DNA of 64,000 nt, taken from contig CAYTHO010000004.1 of assembly GCA_964437595.1 (NCBI GenBank), positions 62,001 to 126,000 of the forward strand. The letters run 5' to 3'. Source of the DNA: DSYU01 sp964437595. Lineage in GTDB: Bacteria > Chloroflexota > Anaerolineae > Anaerolineales > Anaerolineaceae. The position numbers were made by a program, and so were the translations under genes. This document shows positions 7,460 through 15,667 of this stretch, piece by piece (position 1 is the first letter of the stretch; the number at the start of each line of letters is the position of its first letter). The notes beneath the pieces were generated by a model. The model searched no databases, had not been told where the DNA came from, and saw only the letters and a list, made by a program, of their open reading frames with translations.

Positions 7460-8323
7460 ATGGATACCCCTGTTCTTGGTGTGATTGGTGGATCGGGCCT
7501 GTACCAGATGTCTGGCCTGCAAGACACAGAAACAATCGATGTGGGCACGCCGTTTGGAAAACCCAGCGCGCCGGTGGTCATTGGCACGCTGTCTGGCAAG
7601 CGCGTTGCTTTTTTGGCGCGCCACGGGATTGGTCACCATCTGATGCCAACGGAAGTAAATTACCGGGCGAACATTTATGCGCTGAAAAAGCTGGGCGTGC
7701 GCAAGGTAGTCAGCATCAGCGCGTGCGGGTCGCTGCGCGAGGATTACGCGCCTGGGCACATCGTCATCCCTGACCAGGTGTTCGACTTTACGCATGCCCG
7801 GAAGCGGTCATTCTTTGGGGAGGGACTGGTGGCACACGCGGGCGTGGCCGACCCGTTCTGCGCGGACTTATCTCGCCAGGTGCTTTCCGCAGTGAAGGGC
7901 GCGGGCGGTACGGCGCACCTGGGCGGCACGCTGATCACGATTGAGGGTCCGCGCTTCTCTACCAAGGCCGAGTCGAATGCTTACCGCCAGTGGGGAATGT
8001 CGATCATTGGGATGACGGCCAGCCCGGAGGTTTTCCTGGCGCGTGAAGCAGAACTGTGCTTCACGATTATGGCGCACGTGACCGATTACGATGTATGGCA
8101 TGTGACGGAAGAAACGGTGAGCGTTGAAGTGGTGATCCGTACTTTGATGCGCAATACGGAAGTGGCCCAGAAAGCCGTTCAGGGGCTGGTGGAAAACCTG
8201 AACATCGAAGACTGCGCCTGCCAGCACGCGCTCAAAGATGCCATCATCACGGCGCGCGAACGGATATCGCCGGAAGCCCGCCGGAAACTATCCCTGCTGG
8301 TTGAGCATTATTTGGAACCGTGA
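7460..8323 (+). CDS. mtnP: S-methyl-5'-thioadenosine phosphorylase
   Basis: A 287-residue purine phosphorylase of the MTAP family. It cleaves methylthioadenosine, the by-product of polyamine and related synthesis, with phosphate to adenine and 5-methylthioribose-1-phosphate. Visible motifs are GVIGGSGLYQM at the N-terminus (phosphate binding), FLARHGIGHHLMPTEVNYRANIYALKKLGV and the family pattern TLITIEGPRFSTKAES near residue 160, followed by GMTASPEVFLAREAELCF. Length is normal. A ribosome binding site (AGGAG) is 9 bases upstream. The gene overlaps the next by 4 bases (GTGA), so it is cotranscribed with the FtsW fusion although no functional link is evident. Confidence 0.95.
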   Translation: MDTPVLGVIGGSGLYQMSGLQDTETIDVGTPFGKPSAPVVIGTLSGKRVAFLARHGIGHHLMPTEVNYRANIYALKKLGVRKVVSISACGSLREDYAPGHIVIPDQVFDFTHARKRSFFGEGLVAHAGVADPFCADLSRQVLSAVKGAGGTAHLGGTLITIEGPRFSTKAESNAYRQWGMSIIGMTASPEVFLAREAELCFTIMAHVTDYDVWHVTEETVSVEVVIRTLMRNTEVAQKAVQGLVENLNIEDCACQHALKDAIITARERISPEARRKLSLLVEHYLEP

Positions 8324-10950
8324 GTTTCTTTTCGAACGTAAGCCTGCTGCCGGTTGACCAAAAGCAGGGCCGCCTGATGCGGCTTGCGGCGTTTTTCCTG
8401 CTGGTCTACGCTACCACCCTGACGCTTGCCCCGGCGGTTCGCCTGCATTCCTGGAAGGTGGAATACCGCTGGAACCACTGGATTGGCTTTGCCGTCTGGC
8501 TGGTGGGGATGCTGGTTGTCAACAGCCGGCTTATGCGCTGGCTGCCTGAGCGCGATCCGTATCTTTTCCCGGTTGGGGCATTGTTAAGCGGGTGGGGGCT
8601 GCTGACCATCTGGCGGCTGGCACCGGATATGGGTGCCCGGCAAACCGCATGGCTGGCGGTGTGCCTGCTGGTGTTTGGGGTGGGGATGCGACTCCCTAAC
8701 CTGCTGGTTTTCCTGCGCCGGTATAAATACCTGTGGCTGACCGGCGGCCTGCTGCTGACCGGGCTGACCTTTATCTTTGGAACGTACCCGGGGGGAGTAG
8801 GGCCGCACCTGTGGCTGGGATGCTGCGGAATTTATTTACAGCCATCTGAGCCGCTCAAGCTGCTGCTGATCGTTTACCTGGCTGCCTACCTGGCCGACCG
8901 CCTGCCGGTCAGCTTCAGCCTGGTGCAGCTGCTCACGCCTACCCTGATCCTGGTGGGCGCGGCGCTGATTTTGCTGGTGGGGCAGCGCGATCTGGGCACG
9001 GCATCCCTGTTTATCCTGATTTATACCGTTGTGGTTTATATCGCCTCCCAACGGCGGCGCATGCTGGTGATCAGCCTGGTCATTCTGGCGGCAGCGGGGC
9101 TGATGGGCTACCTGCTGTTTGATGTGGTGCGCATCCGGGTGGATGCCTGGCTGGACCCCTGGCTGGACCCTGCCGGGCGCTCTTACCAGATCATCCAATC
9201 GATGGTGGCAGTAGCCAATGGAGGGGTGTTGGGGCGCGGCCCTGGCCTGGGCAGCCCGGGGGTGGTGCCCGTCTCCCACTCCGACTTTATCTTCTCCTCG
9301 ATCGCTGAAGAGACTGGCCTGCTGGGTAGTGTGGGCCTGCTGGGCCTGCTGGCTGTCTTTGTAGGCCGCGGGTTCCGCGCGGCGATTTTTTCTACCAGTA
9401 ATTACCGCCGCTACCTGGCGGCAGGGGTCACCACATACATCGCCGCGCAGGCCATTTTTATCATTGGGGGAAACCTGCGCCTGCTGCCGCTGACGGGCGT
9501 TACCCTGCCGTTTGTTTCCTACGGCGGTTCTTCGCTGCTGACGGCCTATATTTCCCTGCTGATTCTCATACTTATCAGCAGTACGGATGAGAATGAGAAA
9601 CCGGCGCCGCTGCCCAACCCCAGGCCGTACCTGCTGGTTGGGAGCGGCCTGCTGCTGGGGCTGGCGGGGCTGGCGCTGGCATCTGGCTGGTGGGCCCTGG
9701 TGCGTGCGGACCGGCTGCTGTCGAGGCCGGAAAACCCGCGCCGGGCGATCAACGACCGTTATGTAGAACGAGGCGCGATCCTCGACCGCAACAATCAGCG
9801 GATGGTGGTGACGACTGGCAGCCCGGGAAGCTACCAGCGCGAATATCTCTACCCGTTAATAAGCAATACGATGGGCTATAACAGCGCCCTCTATGGCCAG
9901 GCCGGCCTGGAAGCGGGATTGGATGCTTACCTGCGCGGGGTGCAGGGAAACCCCACCCGCCTGGTAATCATGCAAAACCTGCTGTTTGGGCAGACGCCGC
10001 CCGGTTTAGACGTGCGCCTGACCATTGATCTCGAAATTCAAAAGCAGGCAGACGCACTGCTCCAGGGACACCGCGGAGCACTGGTGCTGTTGAACGCCCA
10101 CACCGGAGAAATTCTGGCGATCTCCTCGCAGCCCAGTTTCGATGCAAATCAGCTTGAGGAAAGCCGCATTGACCTGCTGCAGGACCCAGGCGCGCCGCTG
10201 ATCAATCGGGCTACGCAGGGGCAGTACTCGCCGGGAGCGGCGTTGGGGCCATTCTTACTGGCTTATACCAGTATCAAGGGAGACCTGCCGGCAGTGCAGG
10301 TGCCGCTTGGGTACCGGAACGAGGAAGGGGAATGGTCTTGCGCGAATACCCCTGAATCGCCGCTGACGCCTGGCAAATTGGTGTCCAGCGGCTGCCCTGT
10401 GCCGCTGGTGACCATGGGCAACCAGCTTGGCGCGCAATCACTGGAAGAGCTCTTCGCCAGCCTGGGGTTCTATGAGCAGCCAGATTTGCCCCTGGTGATG
10501 GCTATCCCATCCACAAGCGGGGTATCCAGGCCCGACCTGGCTGCCCTGGGGCAGGAAAACCTGCTGGTTACCCCGCTGCAGATGGCGCTTGCCGCGGCAG
10601 TTCTGAGCAACCAGGGCGTGCGGCCCGTGCCGCAGATTACCGCGGCAGTGCTCCCGCCGCAGGGCGATTGGATCATTATCCCCGGCGAACCTGGACAGGA
10701 AACCGTGCTGGCGGGCAGTACGCAAGCAGCGGAAGAGGCCCTGTCTGAGGCTGGCGCCCGGCAATGGTCTAGCGTGGCGCTGGCGCGTTCGGCGGATACG
10801 CAAAGCGAGGATTGGATCACATGGTATTTGGCTGGCACGCTGCCAGAATGGCAGGGCACGCCGCTGGCGCTGGCGCTCGTTCTGGAGGAACGGAACCCGG
10901 AACTGGCGATACAGATTGGGGGGAAAATGTTCGAGGTGATCAACCCCTAG
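8320..10950 (+). CDS. FtsW/RodA/SpoVE-type protein fused to a degenerate penicillin-binding domain
   Basis: An 876-residue fusion. Residues 1-430 are a polytopic SEDS glycosyltransferase (FtsW/RodA) with about ten or more helices and motifs such as GQRDLGTA, IQSMVAVANGGVLGRGPG, HSDFIFSSIAEETG and LPFVSYGGSS. Residues 450-876 begin with a membrane helix and resemble a class B PBP: ERGAILDRNN and VRLTIDLEIQKQADALL are typical. The transpeptidase motifs are gone: the SxxK position reads PGAALGP (about residue 639), SxN reads MGN, and KTG reads ARSADT. Polymerase activity is plausible, cross-linking is not. It starts at GTG 8320, overlapping mtnP by 4 bases. The neighbouring FHA genes fit a cell-wall locus. 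Confidence 0.88.
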   Translation: MSFFSNVSLLPVDQKQGRLMRLAAFFLLVYATTLTLAPAVRLHSWKVEYRWNHWIGFAVWLVGMLVVNSRLMRWLPERDPYLFPVGALLSGWGLLTIWRLAPDMGARQTAWLAVCLLVFGVGMRLPNLLVFLRRYKYLWLTGGLLLTGLTFIFGTYPGGVGPHLWLGCCGIYLQPSEPLKLLLIVYLAAYLADRLPVSFSLVQLLTPTLILVGAALILLVGQRDLGTASLFILIYTVVVYIASQRRRMLVISLVILAAAGLMGYLLFDVVRIRVDAWLDPWLDPAGRSYQIIQSMVAVANGGVLGRGPGLGSPGVVPVSHSDFIFSSIAEETGLLGSVGLLGLLAVFVGRGFRAAIFSTSNYRRYLAAGVTTYIAAQAIFIIGGNLRLLPLTGVTLPFVSYGGSSLLTAYISLLILILISSTDENEKPAPLPNPRPYLLVGSGLLLGLAGLALASGWWALVRADRLLSRPENPRRAINDRYVERGAILDRNNQRMVVTTGSPGSYQREYLYPLISNTMGYNSALYGQAGLEAGLDAYLRGVQGNPTRLVIMQNLLFGQTPPGLDVRLTIDLEIQKQADALLQGHRGALVLLNAHTGEILAISSQPSFDANQLEESRIDLLQDPGAPLINRATQGQYSPGAALGPFLLAYTSIKGDLPAVQVPLGYRNEEGEWSCANTPESPLTPGKLVSSGCPVPLVTMGNQLGAQSLEELFASLGFYEQPDLPLVMAIPSTSGVSRPDLAALGQENLLVTPLQMALAAAVLSNQGVRPVPQITAAVLPPQGDWIIIPGEPGQETVLAGSTQAAEEALSEAGARQWSSVALARSADTQSEDWITWYLAGTLPEWQGTPLALALVLEERNPELAIQIGGKMFEVINP

Positions 10951-10964
10951 GGTGGATCACCTCG
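10932..10964 (+). terminator. Hairpin overlapping the end of the FtsW-PBP gene
   Basis: Arms CGAGGTGATC (10932-10941) and GATCACCTCG (10955-10964) form a 10-pair stem, and ACCC/GGGT extends it inside. The stop codon of the plus-strand gene lies within the loop. It sits between convergent genes. There is no T-run, so it may act as an mRNA end-stabilising hairpin rather than a classic terminator. Confidence 0.45.
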
Positions 10965-10989
10965 ATGTGTGTACAGGAGTGCGGTTGTT

Positions 10990-12840
10990 TTATAACGCGC
11001 TGACAGAGGTTGTTTCGGCTTCGACCTCGGCATCACGGAAGGGATCGAAAGCCTCTTCCATCTGGTGGCGGAACTGCTTGGTGTAGAGCTGGTAATACTT
11101 TCCGCGCTGATGCAGCAGTTCAGCATGGGTGCCCATTTCGGCGATTTTCCCTTCCTCAATGACGAGGATGCGGTCGGCGCGTTTGATGGTTGATAGGCGG
11201 TGGGCAATGACGAAGCTGGTGCAGTTCTTCATCAGGTTTTCCATGCCTTTCTGAATGAGGGCCTCGGTGAGGGTATCCACCGAACTGGTAGCCTCGTCCA
11301 TGATGAAGATTTCCGGTTTGGCCATAATGGCGCGGGTGAGGCTGATGAGCTGTTTTTGCCCTACGGAGAGCAGGTTGCCGCCCTCGCCAACATCTTGCGC
11401 ATAGCCTTTATCCAGACGCGTGATAAAGTCGTGCGCACCAGCCAGTTTCGCGGCAGTCTCGATTTCCTCGTTGGTCGCGTCCAGGCGCCCGTAGCGGATA
11501 TTCTCGCGGACGGTGCCGGAGAACAGGTGCGGCGTTTGCAGCACCACGCCAATGCGCGATTGGATCGCGTGCAGGTTATATTCCCTGTAATCACGCCCGC
11601 CAATCTTGATACAGCCCTCCTTGGGTTCGTAGAAACGGCAGATCAGGTTGACGATGGTCGATTTTCCGCCGCCGGTGGGGCCAACCAGCGCGATAGTCTC
11701 ACCGCGCCTGACGTGTAGGTTGAAACCCTCCAGGATGGGCTTTTTCTCTTCATCGTCATCGTACCAGAAGGTGGCCTGTTGAAACTCGATGTCACCGTGG
11801 ATGGTGCCGGGATCGAAGGCATCCGCGCGGTCGGCAACGGTGGGAACGGCGTCGAGCAGGGAGAAGATGCGCTCAGCGGAGGCGATGGCGTGCTGGATTT
11901 CGGCGAAAATGCGGGCCAGATCCTGAATCGGCCACATCATAAAGGTCACATAGCTAACGAAGGCCTGGATGCTGCCGATGGTCATTACGCCGTACTGGGC
12001 CTGCAGGCCGCCGTACCAAACGATGCTGCCGAGCGCAACGGCGGTGATTAACTGCACCGATGGCAGAAACAGAGCGCTCAGCCAGGCGGCACGGTACCCG
12101 GCGCGGTACATCTCGCCGGTCAGCTCGCCAAACTCGCGCAGGTTTTCTTCCTGGCGGCCCAGGGCTTTGACCACCCGCACGCCGGTGATGTTCTCGTTAT
12201 ACGCGCCGGTGATTTTGGAGTTGGTTTTGCGCACATTTCGGAACTCGCCCAGGATGCGCTTGCGGAACTGCAGCGCCACGTAGAACATGATGGGCAGCAT
12301 GACCAGAACGATCAGCGCCATCTGCCAGTTAATGTAGAGCATGAAGCCCAACGAGGTCAGCACGCTCATCACAGCCCAGGTGGAGTCCATCAGACCCCAG
12401 GTAACCAGGTCGGAGACGCGGTCTGAATCGGAGGTGACGCGAGACATAATCCAGCCCACGGGAGTGCGGCTGTAGTAGGAGAGGGAGAGATCCTGCAGGT
12501 GATTGAACATACGCCCGCGCAGATCGTAGCGGATGCGCTCGCCCAGCAGGCTGACCAGGTAGATGAAACCGAACACCATGATGGCCTGCAGAATTGCCAT
12601 GCCGCCGTAGTAGACCAGGTAGCGCACCAGGGCAACCCGGTCGCCTGGGATAATGCCTTTATCGATGATCTGCTTGGAGACAAAGGTGAACAGCGAGTCG
12701 GTGACAGCGACCAGCAGAACGGCGATCAGGAACCCGACCGCGAACTTCATGTGCGGTCGAATCAGGCCCAGGATGCGCAGCATGGTCTTGCCGTTGTACT
12801 GGGTTTCGAACTCCTCTTCTTCAAAATATTCAGCTGGCAC
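10990..12840 (-). CDS. ABC exporter half, canonical Walker B with noncanonical signature (TM288/BmrD-like)
   Basis: A 616-residue half-transporter: six-helix membrane domain (about residues 25-320) and a C-terminal ATPase. Walker A is GPTGGGKST, Walker B is IFIMDEATSSVD with the catalytic Glu, and the H-loop His is in VIAHRLSTI, but the signature is LSVGQ rather than LSGGQ. With its partner, which has the opposite defect, it forms a heterodimeric exporter with one degenerate ATP site. The GTG at 12840 has GGAG 7 bases upstream; a TTG at 12846 is possible but too close to that site. It overlaps the upstream gene by 11 bases. Substrate unknown; multidrug or lipid export is typical. Confidence 0.92.
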   Translation of the reverse strand: MPAEYFEEEEFETQYNGKTMLRILGLIRPHMKFAVGFLIAVLLVAVTDSLFTFVSKQIIDKGIIPGDRVALVRYLVYYGGMAILQAIMVFGFIYLVSLLGERIRYDLRGRMFNHLQDLSLSYYSRTPVGWIMSRVTSDSDRVSDLVTWGLMDSTWAVMSVLTSLGFMLYINWQMALIVLVMLPIMFYVALQFRKRILGEFRNVRKTNSKITGAYNENITGVRVVKALGRQEENLREFGELTGEMYRAGYRAAWLSALFLPSVQLITAVALGSIVWYGGLQAQYGVMTIGSIQAFVSYVTFMMWPIQDLARIFAEIQHAIASAERIFSLLDAVPTVADRADAFDPGTIHGDIEFQQATFWYDDDEEKKPILEGFNLHVRRGETIALVGPTGGGKSTIVNLICRFYEPKEGCIKIGGRDYREYNLHAIQSRIGVVLQTPHLFSGTVRENIRYGRLDATNEEIETAAKLAGAHDFITRLDKGYAQDVGEGGNLLSVGQKQLISLTRAIMAKPEIFIMDEATSSVDTLTEALIQKGMENLMKNCTSFVIAHRLSTIKRADRILVIEEGKIAEMGTHAELLHQRGKYYQLYTKQFRHQMEEAFDPFRDAEVEAETTSVSAL

Positions 12841-14644
12841 TGGCAATCTCCTTTTCCAATTCTTCTTCGATGCGCGTTTGGATGGTATAAATCTGGCGGT
12901 ACACGCCCTCCTGCGCGACCAGTTCCTCGTGCCTGCCGCACTGTACGATGCGGCCTTTGTCCATCACCAGGATAAGGTCGGCATCCATGATGCTCTGGAT
13001 GCGGTGGGCGATGATGAAGGTGGTACGGTCTTTCATCAGGTTCTGCAGCGCTTCGCGGATCTCCGCTTCCGTTTCGGTATCGACTGAGGAAGTGGAGTCA
13101 TCCAGGATGAGGATGCGCGGATTTTTCAGCAGGGTGCGGGCAATGGCCACGCGCTGCTTCTGCCCTCCGGAAAGGGTGACGCCGCGCTCGCCCACTTTGG
13201 TTTCGTAGCCGTGGGTGAAGGTCAGGATTACATCATGGACGGCGGCAGCTTTAGCAGCGGCTTGCACCTCGGCATCGGGAACTTCACGGCCAACGCCGTA
13301 GGTGATGTTTTCGCGCAGGGTGCGCGAGAACAGGAAGGGTTCTTGCTCGACGATGCCCACGTGCTGGCGCAGGTAGCGGCGGGTGTAGCGGTTCAGCTCC
13401 ACGCCGTCGAGGAGGATGCGGCCCTGGGTGTAATCATAGAAGCGCGGCAGCAGATTGACCAGGGTGGTTTTGCCCGACCCGGTGGAGCCCAGCAGGGCGA
13501 TCACCTGCCCGGGCTTGCAAACGAAGTTGATGCCTTCCAAGACTGGTTTGCCTGGCTCGTACTCAAAGCCGACGTTCTCAAAGACCAGCTCGCCGCGCGG
13601 GGCGCCTGTGGGGCGGTGGTCGCCCGTGTCCAGCGGCTCGCGCTCCTGGCTGATGATATCGATCACGCGCTTGTAGGAAACCATGCCGGTAGAGATCTGC
13701 ACTACCAGGCGGCCCAGGTTGCGGATGGGGAAGATAATCCAGGCGACGACACCCATGTAGGCCAGGAAGGTGCCAACGGTGATGGTGCCATCGATCGCCA
13801 TGGTTGCGCCAACGTAGTAGCCCAGCAGGATCTGCAGCCCGCAGATGGCATCGGTGACCGGCCAGAAGAAGGAGTGCAGAGTGAGCAGCTTTTTGCCGCG
13901 GTTGTACTTCTCCCGGTTGTCCTTCTCAAACTTATCCATCTCATAACGCTGGCGGGCGAAGGCTTTCACCACGCGCACGCCGCTGAGGTTCTCCTGCAGG
14001 GTGGTTGAAAGGATGGCATCCTGCTCCTGGTAGGATTCGTACACCTTGGTAATGCGTTTGAAGAAGAAGATTGAGGTGATGAAAACCACCGGGATGGCAA
14101 CGATGGAAATCAGGGCCAGCTTCACATTGAGGCTGAGCAGCATGCTGAAGTTGATGATAAACAGCAAGATGACCCGGCCAAAACCAATAGCCTGGTCGGC
14201 AAAGAAGCGGCGCACCGCGTCGACATCGGAGGTGGAGCGCTGGATCAGTTCGCCTGTGGAGGTCTGGCTGTGATAGTGGAAGGAGAGGTGCTGGATGTGA
14301 TCGAACAGGTAGTTGCGCAGGCGGCGGGTGATGCCCTCAGCGGTCATGGCGGCCAGGCGCCCGCTGTTGAACGAGCAGCTGCCCTCAACAAGAGCAAGCA
14401 GAATGAACCCGCCGGCGATCGCCGGAAGGCTGACTGCCGGGGTGCTTGCGCTGAAGTAACTATCCACAAAGTAGCGGAGCAGCAGGTAGGTAGATGTTTT
14501 GGCCAGCGCGGCTACGCCCAGGCTGAGCACGGCCCCAACATATTTCATACGAAAGCCGTGCATCAGGCGCCACAGCCCGACGATCCGGTTGGCGGAGATG
14601 GTGTTTTTTAGATCGTAATTCAATACATTCGAGATGGCGGCCAA
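12830..14644 (-). CDS. ABC exporter half with degenerate Walker B (TM287/BmrC-like)
   Basis: A 604-residue half-transporter with six helices and a C-terminal ATPase. Walker A is GSTGSGKTT and the signature is canonical LSGGQ, but Walker B reads LILDDSTSSVD: the catalytic Glu is replaced by Asp. This is the pattern of the degenerate-site subunit in heterodimeric exporters such as TM287/288 and BmrCD. The start is TTG 14644, supported by GAGGAGGG 7 bases upstream. Its mRNA carries a long leader with a small ORF and an intrinsic terminator. Confidence 0.92.
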   Translation of the reverse strand: MAAISNVLNYDLKNTISANRIVGLWRLMHGFRMKYVGAVLSLGVAALAKTSTYLLLRYFVDSYFSASTPAVSLPAIAGGFILLALVEGSCSFNSGRLAAMTAEGITRRLRNYLFDHIQHLSFHYHSQTSTGELIQRSTSDVDAVRRFFADQAIGFGRVILLFIINFSMLLSLNVKLALISIVAIPVVFITSIFFFKRITKVYESYQEQDAILSTTLQENLSGVRVVKAFARQRYEMDKFEKDNREKYNRGKKLLTLHSFFWPVTDAICGLQILLGYYVGATMAIDGTITVGTFLAYMGVVAWIIFPIRNLGRLVVQISTGMVSYKRVIDIISQEREPLDTGDHRPTGAPRGELVFENVGFEYEPGKPVLEGINFVCKPGQVIALLGSTGSGKTTLVNLLPRFYDYTQGRILLDGVELNRYTRRYLRQHVGIVEQEPFLFSRTLRENITYGVGREVPDAEVQAAAKAAAVHDVILTFTHGYETKVGERGVTLSGGQKQRVAIARTLLKNPRILILDDSTSSVDTETEAEIREALQNLMKDRTTFIIAHRIQSIMDADLILVMDKGRIVQCGRHEELVAQEGVYRQIYTIQTRIEEELEKEIASAS

Positions 14645-14666
14645 GAAGATCCCTCCTCAATTGTCG

Positions 14667-14699
14667 ATAAAAAGGCCACAGAGCATGTGCGCTGTGGCC
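14667..14699 (-). terminator. Leader terminator (attenuator) ahead of the ABC exporter operon
   Basis: On the minus strand GGCCACAG (14692-14699) pairs perfectly with CTGTGGCC (14674-14681) around a 10-base loop and is followed by five T. It ends 22 bases before the exporter start codon and overlaps no other gene end, so it must terminate or attenuate transcripts entering the operon. A segment of the leader ORF (14741-14749) can pair with 14687-14694, through one side of the stem and loop, offering an antiterminator. Confidence 0.7.
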
Positions 14700-14725
14700 G
14701 CTGAATTACAGATGGAGCCGGAATA

Positions 14726-14794
14726 CTACCGGGGGGCGTTCAGGCGCACGCATGACATGGTATGCACAAAGGCTGTACCGCTCAATTTTTCCAC
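14726..14794 (-). CDS. 22-codon leader peptide of the ABC exporter operon
   Basis: A short ORF, GTG to TAG, encoding MEKLSGTAFVHTMSCVRLNA and two more residues (Pro-Arg). It has a very strong ribosome binding site, AAGGAGG, 9 bases before the GTG, and lies about 30 bases after the predicted RNA start. Its stop codon is 27 bases before the terminator hairpin. No amino acid is over-represented, so this is unlikely to sense an amino acid. The layout recalls BmrB, the leader ORF that controls bmrCD in Bacillus subtilis by drug-dependent ribosome stalling. Function here is inferred from layout only. Confidence 0.6.
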   Translation of the reverse strand: MEKLSGTAFVHTMSCVRLNAPR

Positions 14795-14830
14795 GATGGT
14801 GCGCCTCCTTTCCGTATGAATAGCTCACTG

Positions 14831-14859
14831 ATTGTAAACCTTTCATAGAGGAATGTCAA
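14831..14859 (-). promoter_or_regulatory. Consensus promoter for the ABC exporter operon
   Basis: TTGACA (14854-14859) and TACAAT (14831-14836) on the minus strand are separated by exactly 17 bases. The expected RNA start is near 14824, giving a leader of about 180 bases that carries the small ORF and terminator. Confidence 0.85.
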
Positions 14860-15001
14860 TTTAGCCTTAAGTACAGTCAATTGTTGATCCATAATCATCG
14901 AGTCATAATTTGGTATGATACATTTTTAAGGGGTGTGACAGGGAACTGATTTATAATAAAGAGAATGTCCGCTTGTACTTTCAAGGAGTGAGGTAGCAAC
15001 A

Positions 15002-15643
15002 ATGTCCCAGGGGAATCCCATCCGGGTTATGCTAGTTGACGACCACGCCGTGGTGCGGAGTGGGTTGAAAGCTTTCTTAATGGTTTTTGACGATATGGAA
15101 CTGGTGGGAGAGGCCAGCAACGGGCAGGAAGCCCTGCACATGATCGACCGTGTGCAGCCGGATGTTATTCTGATGGATTTGATCATGCCGGACATGGACG
15201 GCGCTGCCACGACCAAGGCGATCCGCGGGAAGTGGCCGCAGGTGCAGGTGGTGGCGCTGACCAGCTTCCGCGAGGACGAACTGGTGAAAAACGCACTGCA
15301 GGCCGGGGCAATTGGGTACCTGCTGAAGAATGTTGGCGCGGACGATCTGGCGGATGCGATCCGCGCGGCGCACGTGGGAAAGCCTACGCTGGCGCCCGAG
15401 GCGGCCCAGGTGTTGATTCAGGCCAGCCGCCAGCCAGCGCAGCCCGGGTACGACCTGACCGAGCGCGAGCGGGAAGTGCTCTCGCTGCTGGTGAAAGGCA
15501 TGAGTAATAATGAAATTGCCGACCGGCTGGTTGTTTCGCGTTCAACGGTGAAGTTCCATGTGAGCAGCATTCTCTCAAAGTTGGGGGTAGCCAGCCGCAC
15601 GGAAGCCGTGGCGCTGGCATTGAACAGCAAGCTGGTTGATTAA
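15002..15643 (+). CDS. NarL/LuxR-family response regulator
   Basis: A 213-residue two-component regulator. The receiver domain (1-120) has the acidic pocket DDH, the phospho-acceptor Asp in DVILMDLIMPDMDG, the Thr in LTSF and the Lys in LLKN. A LuxR-type helix-turn-helix follows (about 145-205, LTEREREVLSLLVKGMSNNEIADRLVVSRSTVKFHVSSILSKLGV). It activates or represses transcription once phosphorylated by a sensor kinase; no kinase gene is adjacent. The start has AAGGAG about 14 bases and GAGG about 7 bases upstream. gpmA follows by 24 bases. Confidence 0.94.
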   Translation: MSQGNPIRVMLVDDHAVVRSGLKAFLMVFDDMELVGEASNGQEALHMIDRVQPDVILMDLIMPDMDGAATTKAIRGKWPQVQVVALTSFREDELVKNALQAGAIGYLLKNVGADDLADAIRAAHVGKPTLAPEAAQVLIQASRQPAQPGYDLTEREREVLSLLVKGMSNNEIADRLVVSRSTVKFHVSSILSKLGVASRTEAVALALNSKLVD

Positions 15644-15667
15644 CCCAGGCGGCCCCTGCTTGCAGTC

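Noticed and set aside
14881..14960. Promoter for the NarL-type regulator
   Set aside because: TATGAT and TATAAT boxes are present but no -35 box lies at a sensible distance, so none is annotated.
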